Below, one piece after another: positions 56,201 through 64,000 of a stretch of 64,000 nucleotides of DNA. The notes beneath the pieces are model-generated. The model was given only the letters and a program-made list of their open reading frames with translations. It did no database searches and was not told where the DNA came from. This DNA is from Elusimicrobia bacterium GWD2_63_28 (GTDB lineage Bacteria > Elusimicrobiota > Elusimicrobia > Elusimicrobiales > UBA9959). The stretch is from assembly GCA_001799895.1 (NCBI GenBank), contig MGUI01000046.1:24098-88097 (forward strand), in the 5' to 3' direction. Both the position numbers and the translations under genes were made by a program. How positions within the stretch are numbered: position 1 is the first letter of the stretch; each line of letters opens with the position of its first letter.

Positions 56201-57151
56201 TCAGGCCGCTTTGCCCGCTTTTTCGGCCACCGCGTAGGGCGGGCGCCGGCTGGAGCTGTGGTAGGTGCGGATCAGCACTTCGGCGATCAGGCCCAGCACG
56301 GCGAACTGCACGGCCACGAGCGCGGTGAAGATGGCGAGCAGGAAGAGCGGCTGGTCCTTTACGAAGACCTGGTTGAAGAACTTGTTGTAGAGCGTGTAGC
56401 CGGCCATCAGGCCGGAGGCCCCCAGCAGGGCCAGGCTCAGCCCGCCGAAGAGGTAGATGGGCTTGGTGATGAAGTCCCCCATGAACTTTACGGTCAACAG
56501 GTCGAGCAGCACCTTGAAGGTGCGCAGCAGCCCGTATTTGGAGCTGCCGGCGCGGCGCGGCCTGTGGTTGACCTCCAGCTCCGTCACGGAAGCCCCGTCG
56601 TAGGCCAGGATGGCCGGCAGGAACCGGTGCATCTCCCCGTACAGGTCGGCCGCCTTCAGCAGCGGCGCCCGGTAAACTTTCAGCGTGCAGCCGAAGTCGT
56701 GCAGCCGCACCCCCGTCACCGAGGAGATGATGGCGTTGGCGGCGCGGGACGGCAGCACGCGCGTGAAGAAAGCGTCCTGCCTGTTTTTGCGCCAGCCGCT
56801 GACCACGTCGGAGCCGGCGGCGGCCGCGGCCAGCAGGCGCGCGATATCCTCCGGGTCGTTCTGGCCGTCGGCGTCCAGCGTCACTATCCATTCGCCGCGC
56901 GCCGCGGCGATCCCTGCCGCCAGCGCGGCGGTCTGGCCGTAGTTCTTTGAAAGGCGCAGCGCGTACTGCCCGGGCTTCGCGGCGAAGCCCTTCAGCAGGG
57001 CGAAAGAGCCGTCGGTGCTGCCGTCGTCTACCCAGATCACCTCGTACGGGCGCTTCAGGCCCTCCAGGGCCGCGGAGAGTTCGGCCTCGAACGAGGCGAG
57101 GTTTTCTTCCTCGTTAAAAACCGGGATCACGGCGGAAATGGTGACGCTCAT
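56201..57151 (-). CDS. Family-2 glycosyltransferase with two C-terminal membrane helices (polyprenyl-phosphate type)
   Basis: 316 residues. The GT2 catalytic domain has SAVIPVFNEEENLASFEAEL, VDDGSTDGSF and TLDADGQNDPED (DxD), followed by DFGCTLKVYRAPLL and RRAGSSKYG. Two membrane helices (about 235-258 and 268-295) follow. This layout is that of undecaprenyl-phosphate or dolichyl-phosphate sugar transferases (GtrB/ArnC/DPM1-like), which load a sugar on a lipid carrier at the inner membrane. The sugar is unknown. Its start overlaps the stop of the GT4 gene, so the two work in the same envelope pathway. Confidence 0.88.
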   Translation of the reverse strand: MSVTISAVIPVFNEEENLASFEAELSAALEGLKRPYEVIWVDDGSTDGSFALLKGFAAKPGQYALRLSKNYGQTAALAAGIAAARGEWIVTLDADGQNDPEDIARLLAAAAAGSDVVSGWRKNRQDAFFTRVLPSRAANAIISSVTGVRLHDFGCTLKVYRAPLLKAADLYGEMHRFLPAILAYDGASVTELEVNHRPRRAGSSKYGLLRTFKVLLDLLTVKFMGDFITKPIYLFGGLSLALLGASGLMAGYTLYNKFFNQVFVKDQPLFLLAIFTALVAVQFAVLGLIAEVLIRTYHSSSRRPPYAVAEKAGKAA

Positions 57152-58293
57152 TGTTTTGTTTCCTTCTTTTCGATAAGCTGCGAGTAAAGCGCTTCCTGCT
57201 GCCGCACCATGTAGTCGATGTCGAATTCCGCCAGGTCGGTAGCGGCCGCGCCGGCCGCCAGGCGGGCGCGCAGGGCGGGGTCGGCCAGCAGCCTGGAGAG
57301 CGCGGCGCAGAAGGCGTCCAGGTTTCCCTGCGGCACGCAGAAGCCGTTCTCTCCGTCCCGGAGAATGTCAGTTACCCCGTCGGTGGCGTAGCAGACCGAA
57401 GGCAGGCCGGTCTTCAGCGCCTCCACCAGGCTGCGCGGCAGGCCTTCCCACAGCGAGGTCAGCGCGAAGAGGTCGGAGGCCGCCAGCAGGCCGTCGGAAT
57501 CCGCGCGCCAGCCTGTAAAAAGACAGATCTTTTCGAGCCCGCGGGCCCGGGCTTCGGCGCGCAGGCTCTCCAGGGCTTCCCCCCCGCCTACGAAAACGAA
57601 GCGCGCCGCCGGGAAAGCCGGCGCCAGGCGCGCGGCGGCCTCCAGGAAATGGCGGGGGTTCTTCTGCGGCTTGGCGTTGCCTATGCTGAGGACGACGGTG
57701 TCGCCGCCGGCCAGGCCCAGGGCGCTCCGCAGGGCCGCGCGGTCCGCGGGCGCCGGGTAGGACGCCAGCTTTACTCCGCTGCGGATCAGGGCGTAGCGGG
57801 CCGGGTCGCCTATGCCCGCCGCGCGGGCCGTTTCCATGTTGGCCTTCGAAACGAAGACCAGCGCGCCGCTCAGGGAGGCGCAGATCTTTTCGAGAAATAC
57901 GTAGAGGCCGCGCTTCAGGAAATTCTGCAGCGGGTGAAAGCCGAACCCGTGGAAGGTGTGAACGACTATTGGCACCCCGGCGGACCATGCCGCCAGGCGC
58001 CCCAGGATGCCGGCCTTTGAAGAGTGGGTATGGACTACCTCCGGGGCGAGCCGCTTTAGCAGGGCGCGCAGCTCAAAGAAGGCCGCCAGGTCCCTGCGGG
58101 GACTTATCTCCCTGACCAAATTCTCCGCGAAGATGAGCCTGCCGGGTTCGGCCCTGTCCTCCAGCGCCCCGCCGCGTCCGCAGATGATGAGCGCGTCAAA
58201 ACGCGACCTGTCGAGGTGGGCGGCCGTGTAGAGGGTGTTGCCCTGCGCGCCTCCGAAATCGAGCCGGGTAATGATGTGGACTGCTTTCGGCAT
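57148..58293 (-). CDS. Family-4 glycosyltransferase
   Basis: 381 residues with the GT-B fold. N-terminal acceptor side: HIITRLDFGGAQGNTLYTAA and VHTHSSKAGILGRLAAWSAG. C-terminal donor side: VLSIGNAKPQKNPRHFLEAA, FVGGGEALESLR, and the E-x7-E motif region SLWEGLPRSLVEALKTGLPS. It probably adds a sugar to a lipid-linked oligosaccharide or cell-surface polysaccharide. It is coupled to the GT2 gene by a four-base overlap and lies 8 bp after the TPR/SpoIID-like gene. Confidence 0.88.
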   Translation of the reverse strand: MPKAVHIITRLDFGGAQGNTLYTAAHLDRSRFDALIICGRGGALEDRAEPGRLIFAENLVREISPRRDLAAFFELRALLKRLAPEVVHTHSSKAGILGRLAAWSAGVPIVVHTFHGFGFHPLQNFLKRGLYVFLEKICASLSGALVFVSKANMETARAAGIGDPARYALIRSGVKLASYPAPADRAALRSALGLAGGDTVVLSIGNAKPQKNPRHFLEAAARLAPAFPAARFVFVGGGEALESLRAEARARGLEKICLFTGWRADSDGLLAASDLFALTSLWEGLPRSLVEALKTGLPSVCYATDGVTDILRDGENGFCVPQGNLDAFCAALSRLLADPALRARLAAGAAATDLAEFDIDYMVRQQEALYSQLIEKKETKQ

Positions 58294-58301
58294 TGCGTTG
58301 G

Positions 58302-60341
58302 TCAGCGGGCCTTCCCTACCTTATATAAAGGAAAATAGTGCCGCAGGATGTCCCGGTACTTGGCTCCCCTGGCCTTGGCCAGGCCGCCGGCGCCCAGCAG
58401 GCAGAGGCCGTTGCCGTCGCCGGTGCCTATGCCGCGCAGCAGGAAAAATTTAGGGTATTTGCCCCGGAAGACCGGCCTGATGCTGAAGAGGCCGGAGCGC
58501 AGCGCGCCGCTGCCCAGCGCCGCGGCTATGGCGGGAGCGCCTTCCAGTATGGCCGTGCCGGCCGTGCCCTCCGCCCGCAGGGACTTCAGCTTGCCGTCGG
58601 GGGTGCGGGCCAGCGGCACCAGCGCCTTCAGGTACCCTACCTTGTGCGTGCGGTTCAGCCTGTTCTCTATCCATTTAGGCTCCAGCAGGAGGGTCCAGTA
58701 AACATCGGAGCTGACGGTCTTGTCCTCGCTCAGGCAGAGCAGTTCGCCGGGAGGCCCCTTGACCGTGTGCGCGTAGAAATTGAAAGGGGTCAGGCGGGGC
58801 AGCGGCCTGCCCCCGTCGCTGACTCCGGAGGAGGTGAAGCCGCCGCACGCGCGGTGCAGGTCCGCCGGGGCCAGGCTGTCGCCGGACAGCAGGACTTCCC
58901 CCTTCGTGGCCAGCGCGCCTTCGGAGGACGGAGAACTTTCGGCCTGCAGGCCGGGGTAGGGCAGGCAGTGCTCTGAGTCGCAGAGGTGGTATTCGCGGCT
59001 TTCGTGCGAAAGCAGGCGGGCCAGCCGGGTGAGGCGCGTGCGCACCGTCACCGCTATCGCCTTCAGGTGCTCGGGCAGGCGGGAGCCGTCGGAGAGGCGG
59101 GAGGAGACCGGGCTGACCATGTGCTCCAGGGAGGTCTCGTTGATAAGCCAGAAGCCCTTTTCCCGCACCAGCGCCAGCAGCTCTCCGGAAACTTCCTTGT
59201 CGCTGCGGTTCACGCCGTGCGCGCCCGGCAGCTCGGGGTTCTTTATAAGGATAACGCCGCCGGCGGCTTTGGGCACTATGCGCAGGCTGTTGGTAGTGGT
59301 GTGGGCGGCCGAGTCCATGCTGTCGCGCACCTGGTAGACGCGGTTCATCTCGTCGTAGGAAACGGTCCACTGCATGCCGCCGCGGCCCTCAGCTATGGGG
59401 CCGAGGCGGGTGTCCACCAGCCTGAAGTCGGTGGCGCAGATGAAGCTGAAATTGTTTATCAGGGACGGGACGCCGCTTTTGTCCGCGTAGAGGCCGACCT
59501 TAACCTTCGGGCCCGCTTCGACGGGCAGCGGCTCCCGGTGCGCGGGCCAGGCCATGCGGGCCCAGTAGAGCAGGTTGTCCAGCTTGCCCTTTACGTATTT
59601 TCGCAGCTTCTTTTCTTTCTGCGCGAAGAAAGGCTCACCGGGCTCCATGTCGGCCAGCGTGTAGTAGGTCTGCCAGGCCGGCACGTAGAAGTCGGAATCC
59701 TCGTAGAGCCGCGCCAGGTCCAGCTCCGCCTGTATGTTGCGCGGGTCGTAGGTCAGGGCTTCCTTAATGAAGTTCAGGGCGTGCGGGCGCTTCTTGAGGC
59801 GCTCGAGGTTGGCGCTGATCAGCTGGGCCGACGGGGAAAGCAGGTAAGGGTAGCGGGTGTAGACGGAGCGGAGCTCCTCTATGGCGTCGGAGGGGCCGCC
59901 GAGGTCGGGCTCCGCGACCGCCGCGCCGAAGCGGGCCTGGCTGGTCAGGTCTTGGTCGGCGGTCAGCATGACGGCCTTTTCGAACGAGGCGCGCGCGTCC
60001 TGGAATTTTTCCAGGCTCAGCAGGTTCCAGCCTTTTTCAAAATGTATGTAGAAATCTCCGGGGCTGAGCATCTCCCCTTTCGCCAGGTAGGCGAGGGCCT
60101 CGGCGTTCTTGCCTGACTCGGCGAACAGCACCGCCAGGTCGCGCAGCGCGGCGGCGTTCAGGTCCTGGTCGGAGGAGCGGTAGACCACGTATTTAAGGGC
60201 TCCGGCGGCGTCTTCGGGTCGGCCGTCCAGCCACTGCAGCGCGGCGTCGGCGTAGATTTTCTGGAGGTCTTCCGCGGCCGCCGCGGGCAGCGCGGGAGCG
60301 GAGAAAGCCAGGCAGAGCAAAGCTGTTTTTACCTTGGACAT
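58302..60341 (-). CDS. Exported TPR protein with SpoIID/LytB-like C-terminal domain
   Basis: 679 residues. A signal peptide (about 1-22) is followed by TPR-like helices (DLQKIYADAALQWLDGRPED, AEALAYLAKGEMLSPGDFYI, RARLYEDSD-type repeats) up to about residue 240. The C-terminal half contains HLKAIAVTVRTRLTRLARLL, the diagnostic YHLCDSEHCLPYPG (compare DLCDTTHCQVYxG), ACGGFTSSG and a final LRGIGTGDGNGLCLLGAGGL, the pattern of SpoIID/LytB peptidoglycan amidase-enhancer or lytic-transglycosylase proteins. The position where SpoIID carries its catalytic glutamate has no Glu here, so activity is doubtful. A -10-like TAAATT lies seven bases before the ATG, again with no ribosome site. Confidence 0.78.
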   Translation of the reverse strand: MSKVKTALLCLAFSAPALPAAAAEDLQKIYADAALQWLDGRPEDAAGALKYVVYRSSDQDLNAAALRDLAVLFAESGKNAEALAYLAKGEMLSPGDFYIHFEKGWNLLSLEKFQDARASFEKAVMLTADQDLTSQARFGAAVAEPDLGGPSDAIEELRSVYTRYPYLLSPSAQLISANLERLKKRPHALNFIKEALTYDPRNIQAELDLARLYEDSDFYVPAWQTYYTLADMEPGEPFFAQKEKKLRKYVKGKLDNLLYWARMAWPAHREPLPVEAGPKVKVGLYADKSGVPSLINNFSFICATDFRLVDTRLGPIAEGRGGMQWTVSYDEMNRVYQVRDSMDSAAHTTTNSLRIVPKAAGGVILIKNPELPGAHGVNRSDKEVSGELLALVREKGFWLINETSLEHMVSPVSSRLSDGSRLPEHLKAIAVTVRTRLTRLARLLSHESREYHLCDSEHCLPYPGLQAESSPSSEGALATKGEVLLSGDSLAPADLHRACGGFTSSGVSDGGRPLPRLTPFNFYAHTVKGPPGELLCLSEDKTVSSDVYWTLLLEPKWIENRLNRTHKVGYLKALVPLARTPDGKLKSLRAEGTAGTAILEGAPAIAAALGSGALRSGLFSIRPVFRGKYPKFFLLRGIGTGDGNGLCLLGAGGLAKARGAKYRDILRHYFPLYKVGKAR

Positions 60342-60409
60342 AGGATAAAATTTAGCAATTATGCGGGCGCATGGGAAGGCCCTTGCCCGCCGTCCGCGCG
60401 AAAAAGATT

Positions 60410-60438
60410 TTGGATTTTATTTCCGGTTTATGTATAAT
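60410..60438 (+). promoter_or_regulatory. Promoter of tRNA-Lys
   Basis: TTGGAT (60410-60415), a 17-nt spacer and a perfect TATAAT (60433-60438) lie ten bases before the tRNA. It is the clearest vegetative promoter in the window and shows that the host uses ordinary sigma-70-type boxes. Confidence 0.8.
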
Positions 60439-60447
60439 ATTTTTGAC

Positions 60448-60519
60448 GGGCCATTAGCTCAACGGTAGAGCAGGCGCCTCTTAAGCGCAAGGTTACAGGT
60501 TCGAATCCCGTATGGCCCA
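60448..60519 (+). tRNA. tRNA-Lys (anticodon CTT)
   Basis: A 72-nt cloverleaf. The acceptor stem GGGCCAT/ATGGCCC is perfect, the D-arm is GCTC/GAGC with a short loop, the anticodon loop CTCTTAA gives CTT (Lys), and the T-loop is TTCGAAT. There are two non-canonical positions: a G-A pair at the top of the anticodon stem and an A-C pair in the middle of the T-stem (ACAGG/CCCGT). CCA is not encoded. The features otherwise match bacterial tRNA-Lys. Confidence 0.93.
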
Positions 60520-60537
60520 CATAGTTTTTCACGCGGC

Positions 60538-60617
60538 GGAGTAATGAGTAGTCGGCGAGTAAAAGGGCGAAGGCGCGATTTCCCCGGAAACTCAGAACTC
60601 ATTACTCCTTTTTATTT
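60538..60617 (+). terminator. Inverted repeat with T-run between the two tRNA genes
   Basis: GGAGTAATGAGT (60538-60549) has an exact inverted copy ACTCATTACTCC (60597-60608) followed by TTTTTATTT. The stem is a perfect 12 bp, but the loop is 47 nt, long for an intrinsic terminator. It may end the tRNA-Lys transcript or be a small non-autonomous mobile element. Confidence 0.5.
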
Positions 60618-60636
60618 GTAGGACTGCGGTCTGTCG

Positions 60637-60720
60637 GTCGGGATGGCGGAATTGGCAGACGCGCATGGCTTAGGACCATGTGGGGTAATTCCCGTCGGGG
60701 TTCAAGTCCCCGTCCCGGCA
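60637..60720 (+). tRNA. tRNA-Leu (anticodon TAG)
   Basis: An 84-nt class II tRNA. The acceptor stem is GTCGGGA/TCCCGGC with one T-G pair. The anticodon stem-loop CATGG-CTTAGGA-CCATG gives TAG (Leu, CUN codons). A long variable arm (GGG/CCC) and T-arm CGGGG-TTCAAGT-CCCCG are present. CCA is not encoded. It lies just upstream of the trigger-factor gene. Confidence 0.96.
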
Positions 60721-60753
60721 CTGCGGAGTTTCTGACAACATCGTGGAGGAATA

Positions 60754-62019
60754 ATGAACATTACTTTAGGTTTCGGCGACAAGATAAAGAAGGTCAAGCA
60801 GGACGGCTGCGTGCACCTGTTCGGCGTCACCCTGGATTCCAAGGCCCTGTCGGAGGCTTCGCAGGAGGCCCTGGTCCGCCTGCAGAGCGTCGTCAGCCTG
60901 CCCGGCTTCCGCGTCGGCAAGGTGCCGCTCGCGATGATCAAGGAGCAGTTCCCGTCGATGGTCAAGGACGAGGTGCTCGACATCGCCGCCAAGTCCGCGC
61001 TGCCGGAGATCATCAAGGCCTCCTCCCTCAACCCCGTGGTGGCCCCCCTGCTGAAGAGCGTCAGCTACGAGCCCGCCAAGGCCCTCTATTTCGAGATACA
61101 GTTCGAGTGCTCGCCGGTCCTGGAGCCCAAGGGCTACGAGAAGATAGCCGCCACCCGCAAGACGCACAAGATCACCGACGCGGAAGTGGAGAAGTACATT
61201 AACCAGGTGCGCGAGTATAACGCCTACCTGAAGCCCGCCGGCGACGGCGAAGCCGCCGCCAAGGACCATTTCGTGGTGGTGGACTACGACACCTTTGAAG
61301 GCGGCCAGCCCGTGGCCGACGGCTCGGTGAAGGGCGAGATCGTGGACCTGTCCAGCCCGCAGACCATAGCCGGCCTGGCCGACGCCGTGATCGGCGCGAA
61401 GAAGGGCGAGAGCCGCGAGTTCGACGCGCCGTTCGGCGACAAGAAGATGCATTTCAAGGTCACCGTGACCGAGATAAAGAAGAAGATCGTGCCGGAGATG
61501 GACGAGAACTTCCTTAAAGAGGCCGGCGTGAAGACCGTGGAGGAGCTGAAGGGCAATGTGCGCAAGCTGCTCGAACAGGGCTCCACCGAGAAGACCGAGA
61601 AGGATATGCTCGGCCAGCTGGAGGACGCGCTGATCAAGAACAACCCCCTCTCGCTCCCCCCGACCCTGGTCAAGGAAGAGGCGCAGGAACTGCTGGAGCT
61701 GTTCAAGAAGCGCGCCCCGATGGAGCAGCACCTGCCGGACGAGGCCATGCTGGAGCGCCTCAAGCCGGTGGCCGAGCGCAACCTGTCCCTTACCTATATA
61801 CTGCACCACATCGCCAAGAAGGAAAAGATCGAGGCCACCGACGCGGAGCTGGACGCCGAGCTTGAAAAAGTGATGACGCGCCTCAACACCGAGGAAGAGA
61901 AGAAGAAGGGCCGCGAGCTGTTCGAGAAGCGCAAGGAGTACATCCGCGCCTCCATGGTGGAGAACAAGACCATGGCGCTGGTGAAGGACAAGGCCGTAAT
62001 TAAGGAAGAGAGCAACTGA
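60754..62019 (+). CDS. tig: Trigger factor, ribosome-associated chaperone
   Basis: 421 residues. The N-terminal ribosome-binding domain contains the signature loop [14 protein letters not shown] (GFRxGK). The middle FKBP-type peptidyl-prolyl isomerase domain is around [14 protein letters not shown] and [20 protein letters not shown]. The long helical C-terminal chaperone domain covers about 245-415 ([34 protein letters not shown]). It binds nascent chains at the tunnel exit. A GGAGG box precedes the ATG. The order tig-clpP-lon is common, usually with clpX between clpP and lon. Confidence 0.95.
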   Translation: MNITLGFGDKIKKVKQDGCVHLFGVTLDSKALSEASQEALVRLQSVVSLPGFRVGKVPLAMIKEQFPSMVKDEVLDIAAKSALPEIIKASSLNPVVAPLLKSVSYEPAKALYFEIQFECSPVLEPKGYEKIAATRKTHKITDAEVEKYINQVREYNAYLKPAGDGEAAAKDHFVVVDYDTFEGGQPVADGSVKGEIVDLSSPQTIAGLADAVIGAKKGESREFDAPFGDKKMHFKVTVTEIKKKIVPEMDENFLKEAGVKTVEELKGNVRKLLEQGSTEKTEKDMLGQLEDALIKNNPLSLPPTLVKEEAQELLELFKKRAPMEQHLPDEAMLERLKPVAERNLSLTYILHHIAKKEKIEATDAELDAELEKVMTRLNTEEEKKKGRELFEKRKEYIRASMVENKTMALVKDKAVIKEESN

Positions 62020-62038
62020 CAGGCAGACCGGAGGAAAA

Positions 62039-62647
62039 ATGCTGATACCGACAATTATTGAAACCTGGAAAGGCGCGGGCGCCATGGTGGGGTATGACAT
62101 ATACTCCCGCCTGCTGCGCGACCGCATTATCTTCATCGGCGACCAGGAAGGCGGGGTTTCCACCGCCTCCGCCAACAACGTTATCGCCCAGCTGCTGTAC
62201 CTCGACGCCGAGGACCCGGAAAAGGAAATCAACCTCTACATCAATTCCCCCGGCGGCATGGTGACGGCCGGCCTCGCCATGTACGACACGATGCAGTTCA
62301 TCAAGGCCCCCATCTCCACCATCTGCATGGGCATGGCCATGAGCTTCGGCGCCGTGCTGCTGGCCGCGGGTTCCCCCGGCAAGCGCTACGCCCTGCCCAA
62401 CTCCCGCATCATGATCCACCAGCCCCTTATCTACGGCGGCGGCATCTCCGGCCAGGCCACCGACATCGAGATAGAGAGCAAGGAGATGCAGGAGAACAAG
62501 ACCCGGCTCATCGAGATCATGGCCAAGCATACCGGCAAGACGGCCGAAAAGATCCGCGCGGACATGGAAAGGAATCTCTACCTCTCCGCCGCCCAGGCCA
62601 AGGAATACGGCATCATAGACGCCGTGCTCGAACACCGCAAGAAGTAA
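62039..62647 (+). CDS. clpP: ATP-dependent Clp protease proteolytic subunit with Ser-His-Asn triad
   Basis: 202 residues, full length. The nucleophile Ser102 is in [14 protein letters not shown] and the base His127 in RIMIHQPL. In E. coli the third residue is Asp171 in the segment TERDRFLSA; the matching segment here is MERNLYLSA, giving Asn179. Asn at this position is known in Listeria ClpP1, which has low activity unless paired with a second ClpP. The substitution is clear in the codons (AAT). A GGAGG box precedes the start and it follows tig by 19 bp. The hydrophobic N-terminal propeptide is short. Confidence 0.96.
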   Translation: MLIPTIIETWKGAGAMVGYDIYSRLLRDRIIFIGDQEGGVSTASANNVIAQLLYLDAEDPEKEINLYINSPGGMVTAGLAMYDTMQFIKAPISTICMGMAMSFGAVLLAAGSPGKRYALPNSRIMIHQPLIYGGGISGQATDIEIESKEMQENKTRLIEIMAKHTGKTAEKIRADMERNLYLSAAQAKEYGIIDAVLEHRKK

Positions 62648-62656
62648 GCGCCGGTC

Positions 62657-62700
62657 CCGCGCCGCCCGCCCCCTCCGGGGCGGGGGCGCGGCCGTATTTT
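62657..62700 (+). terminator. Intrinsic terminator after clpP
   Basis: A very GC-rich hairpin, CCGCGCCGCCCGCCCC (62657-62672) against GGGGCGGGGGCGCGG (62677-62691) with one bulge, is followed by CCGTATTTT. Such a stem would stop most transcription between clpP and lon, so lon may have its own promoter. None was recognised in the 37 bp that remain. Confidence 0.6.
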
Positions 62701-62737
62701 GGGGCCCCGGGACTTTCACCCGGCCAGGATCACCGAC

Positions 62738-64000
<1,263 letters not shown>

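Overview
The window is a 64 kb, GC-rich, densely coding bacterial chromosome segment with about 55 protein genes, two tRNAs and no recognisable transposase or prophage module. The organism is Gram-negative: it has a PorV-like outer-membrane protein, MotB with a peptidoglycan-binding domain, and exported proteins with signal peptides. The exported tail-fibre-like protein and the C-terminal modules of the 'TPNGDGxNDT' type, next to plain housekeeping operons, suggest Elusimicrobiota or a related lineage. That placement is inference; no rRNA is present to test it.

Left part (1-14.2 kb, minus strand). A trehalose cluster reads from 5.2 kb to the left edge: a membrane-anchored trehalose-6-phosphate synthase with a sensor-like N-terminus, OtsB, a histidine kinase with the same kind of sensor region, a DUF5752 protein, and the first 40 codons of a TreT-like glycosyltransferase. 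Before it lie a Na+/Ca2+-type exchanger with a structured leader, two S41-peptidase paralogues (one lacking active-site residues), glucose-6-phosphate isomerase, and an acyl-CoA dehydrogenase/EtfB/EtfA set whose EtfA carries two [4Fe-4S] motifs.

Middle part (14.3-32 kb). This is the most unusual region. A MotA/MotB stator pair, a large sensor kinase and three response regulators (one a pseudo-receiver) face a convergent operon. That operon encodes a FliF-like/FliG-like fusion, a coiled-coil protein ending in a GHKL ATPase domain, a second sensor kinase, a PorV-like/TPR protein and a small secreted C-terminal-module protein. Divergent from it are a fibronectin-type secreted protein with the same C-terminal module and a 1159-residue tail-fibre-like surface protein. 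No other flagellar gene (export gate, rod, hook, filament, FliM/FliN) is present. A reduced rotor-stator machine coupled to the envelope is the main candidate for an undescribed system.

Right part (32-64 kb). An FMN riboswitch controls ribBA-ribH-ribD-ribE, which converges on a complete 14-gene nuoA-N complex I operon. An NDUFA9-like gene is divergent from nuoA. Next on the minus strand come a TrmJ-like methyltransferase, a secreted Cys-containing protein with a thioredoxin, a pentapeptide-repeat protein, and the yceD-rpmF-plsX-fabG-acpP-rnc lipid/ribosome cluster. Upstream of yceD lie two envelope glycosyltransferases and a TPR/SpoIID-like protein. The plus strand then carries tRNA-Lys, tRNA-Leu, trigger factor, a ClpP with a Ser-His-Asn triad, and the start of lon, cut at the right edge.

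Several genes have a -10-like hexamer 6-8 nt before the start codon, suggesting leaderless mRNAs. Five intergenic regions hold sizeable inverted repeats.
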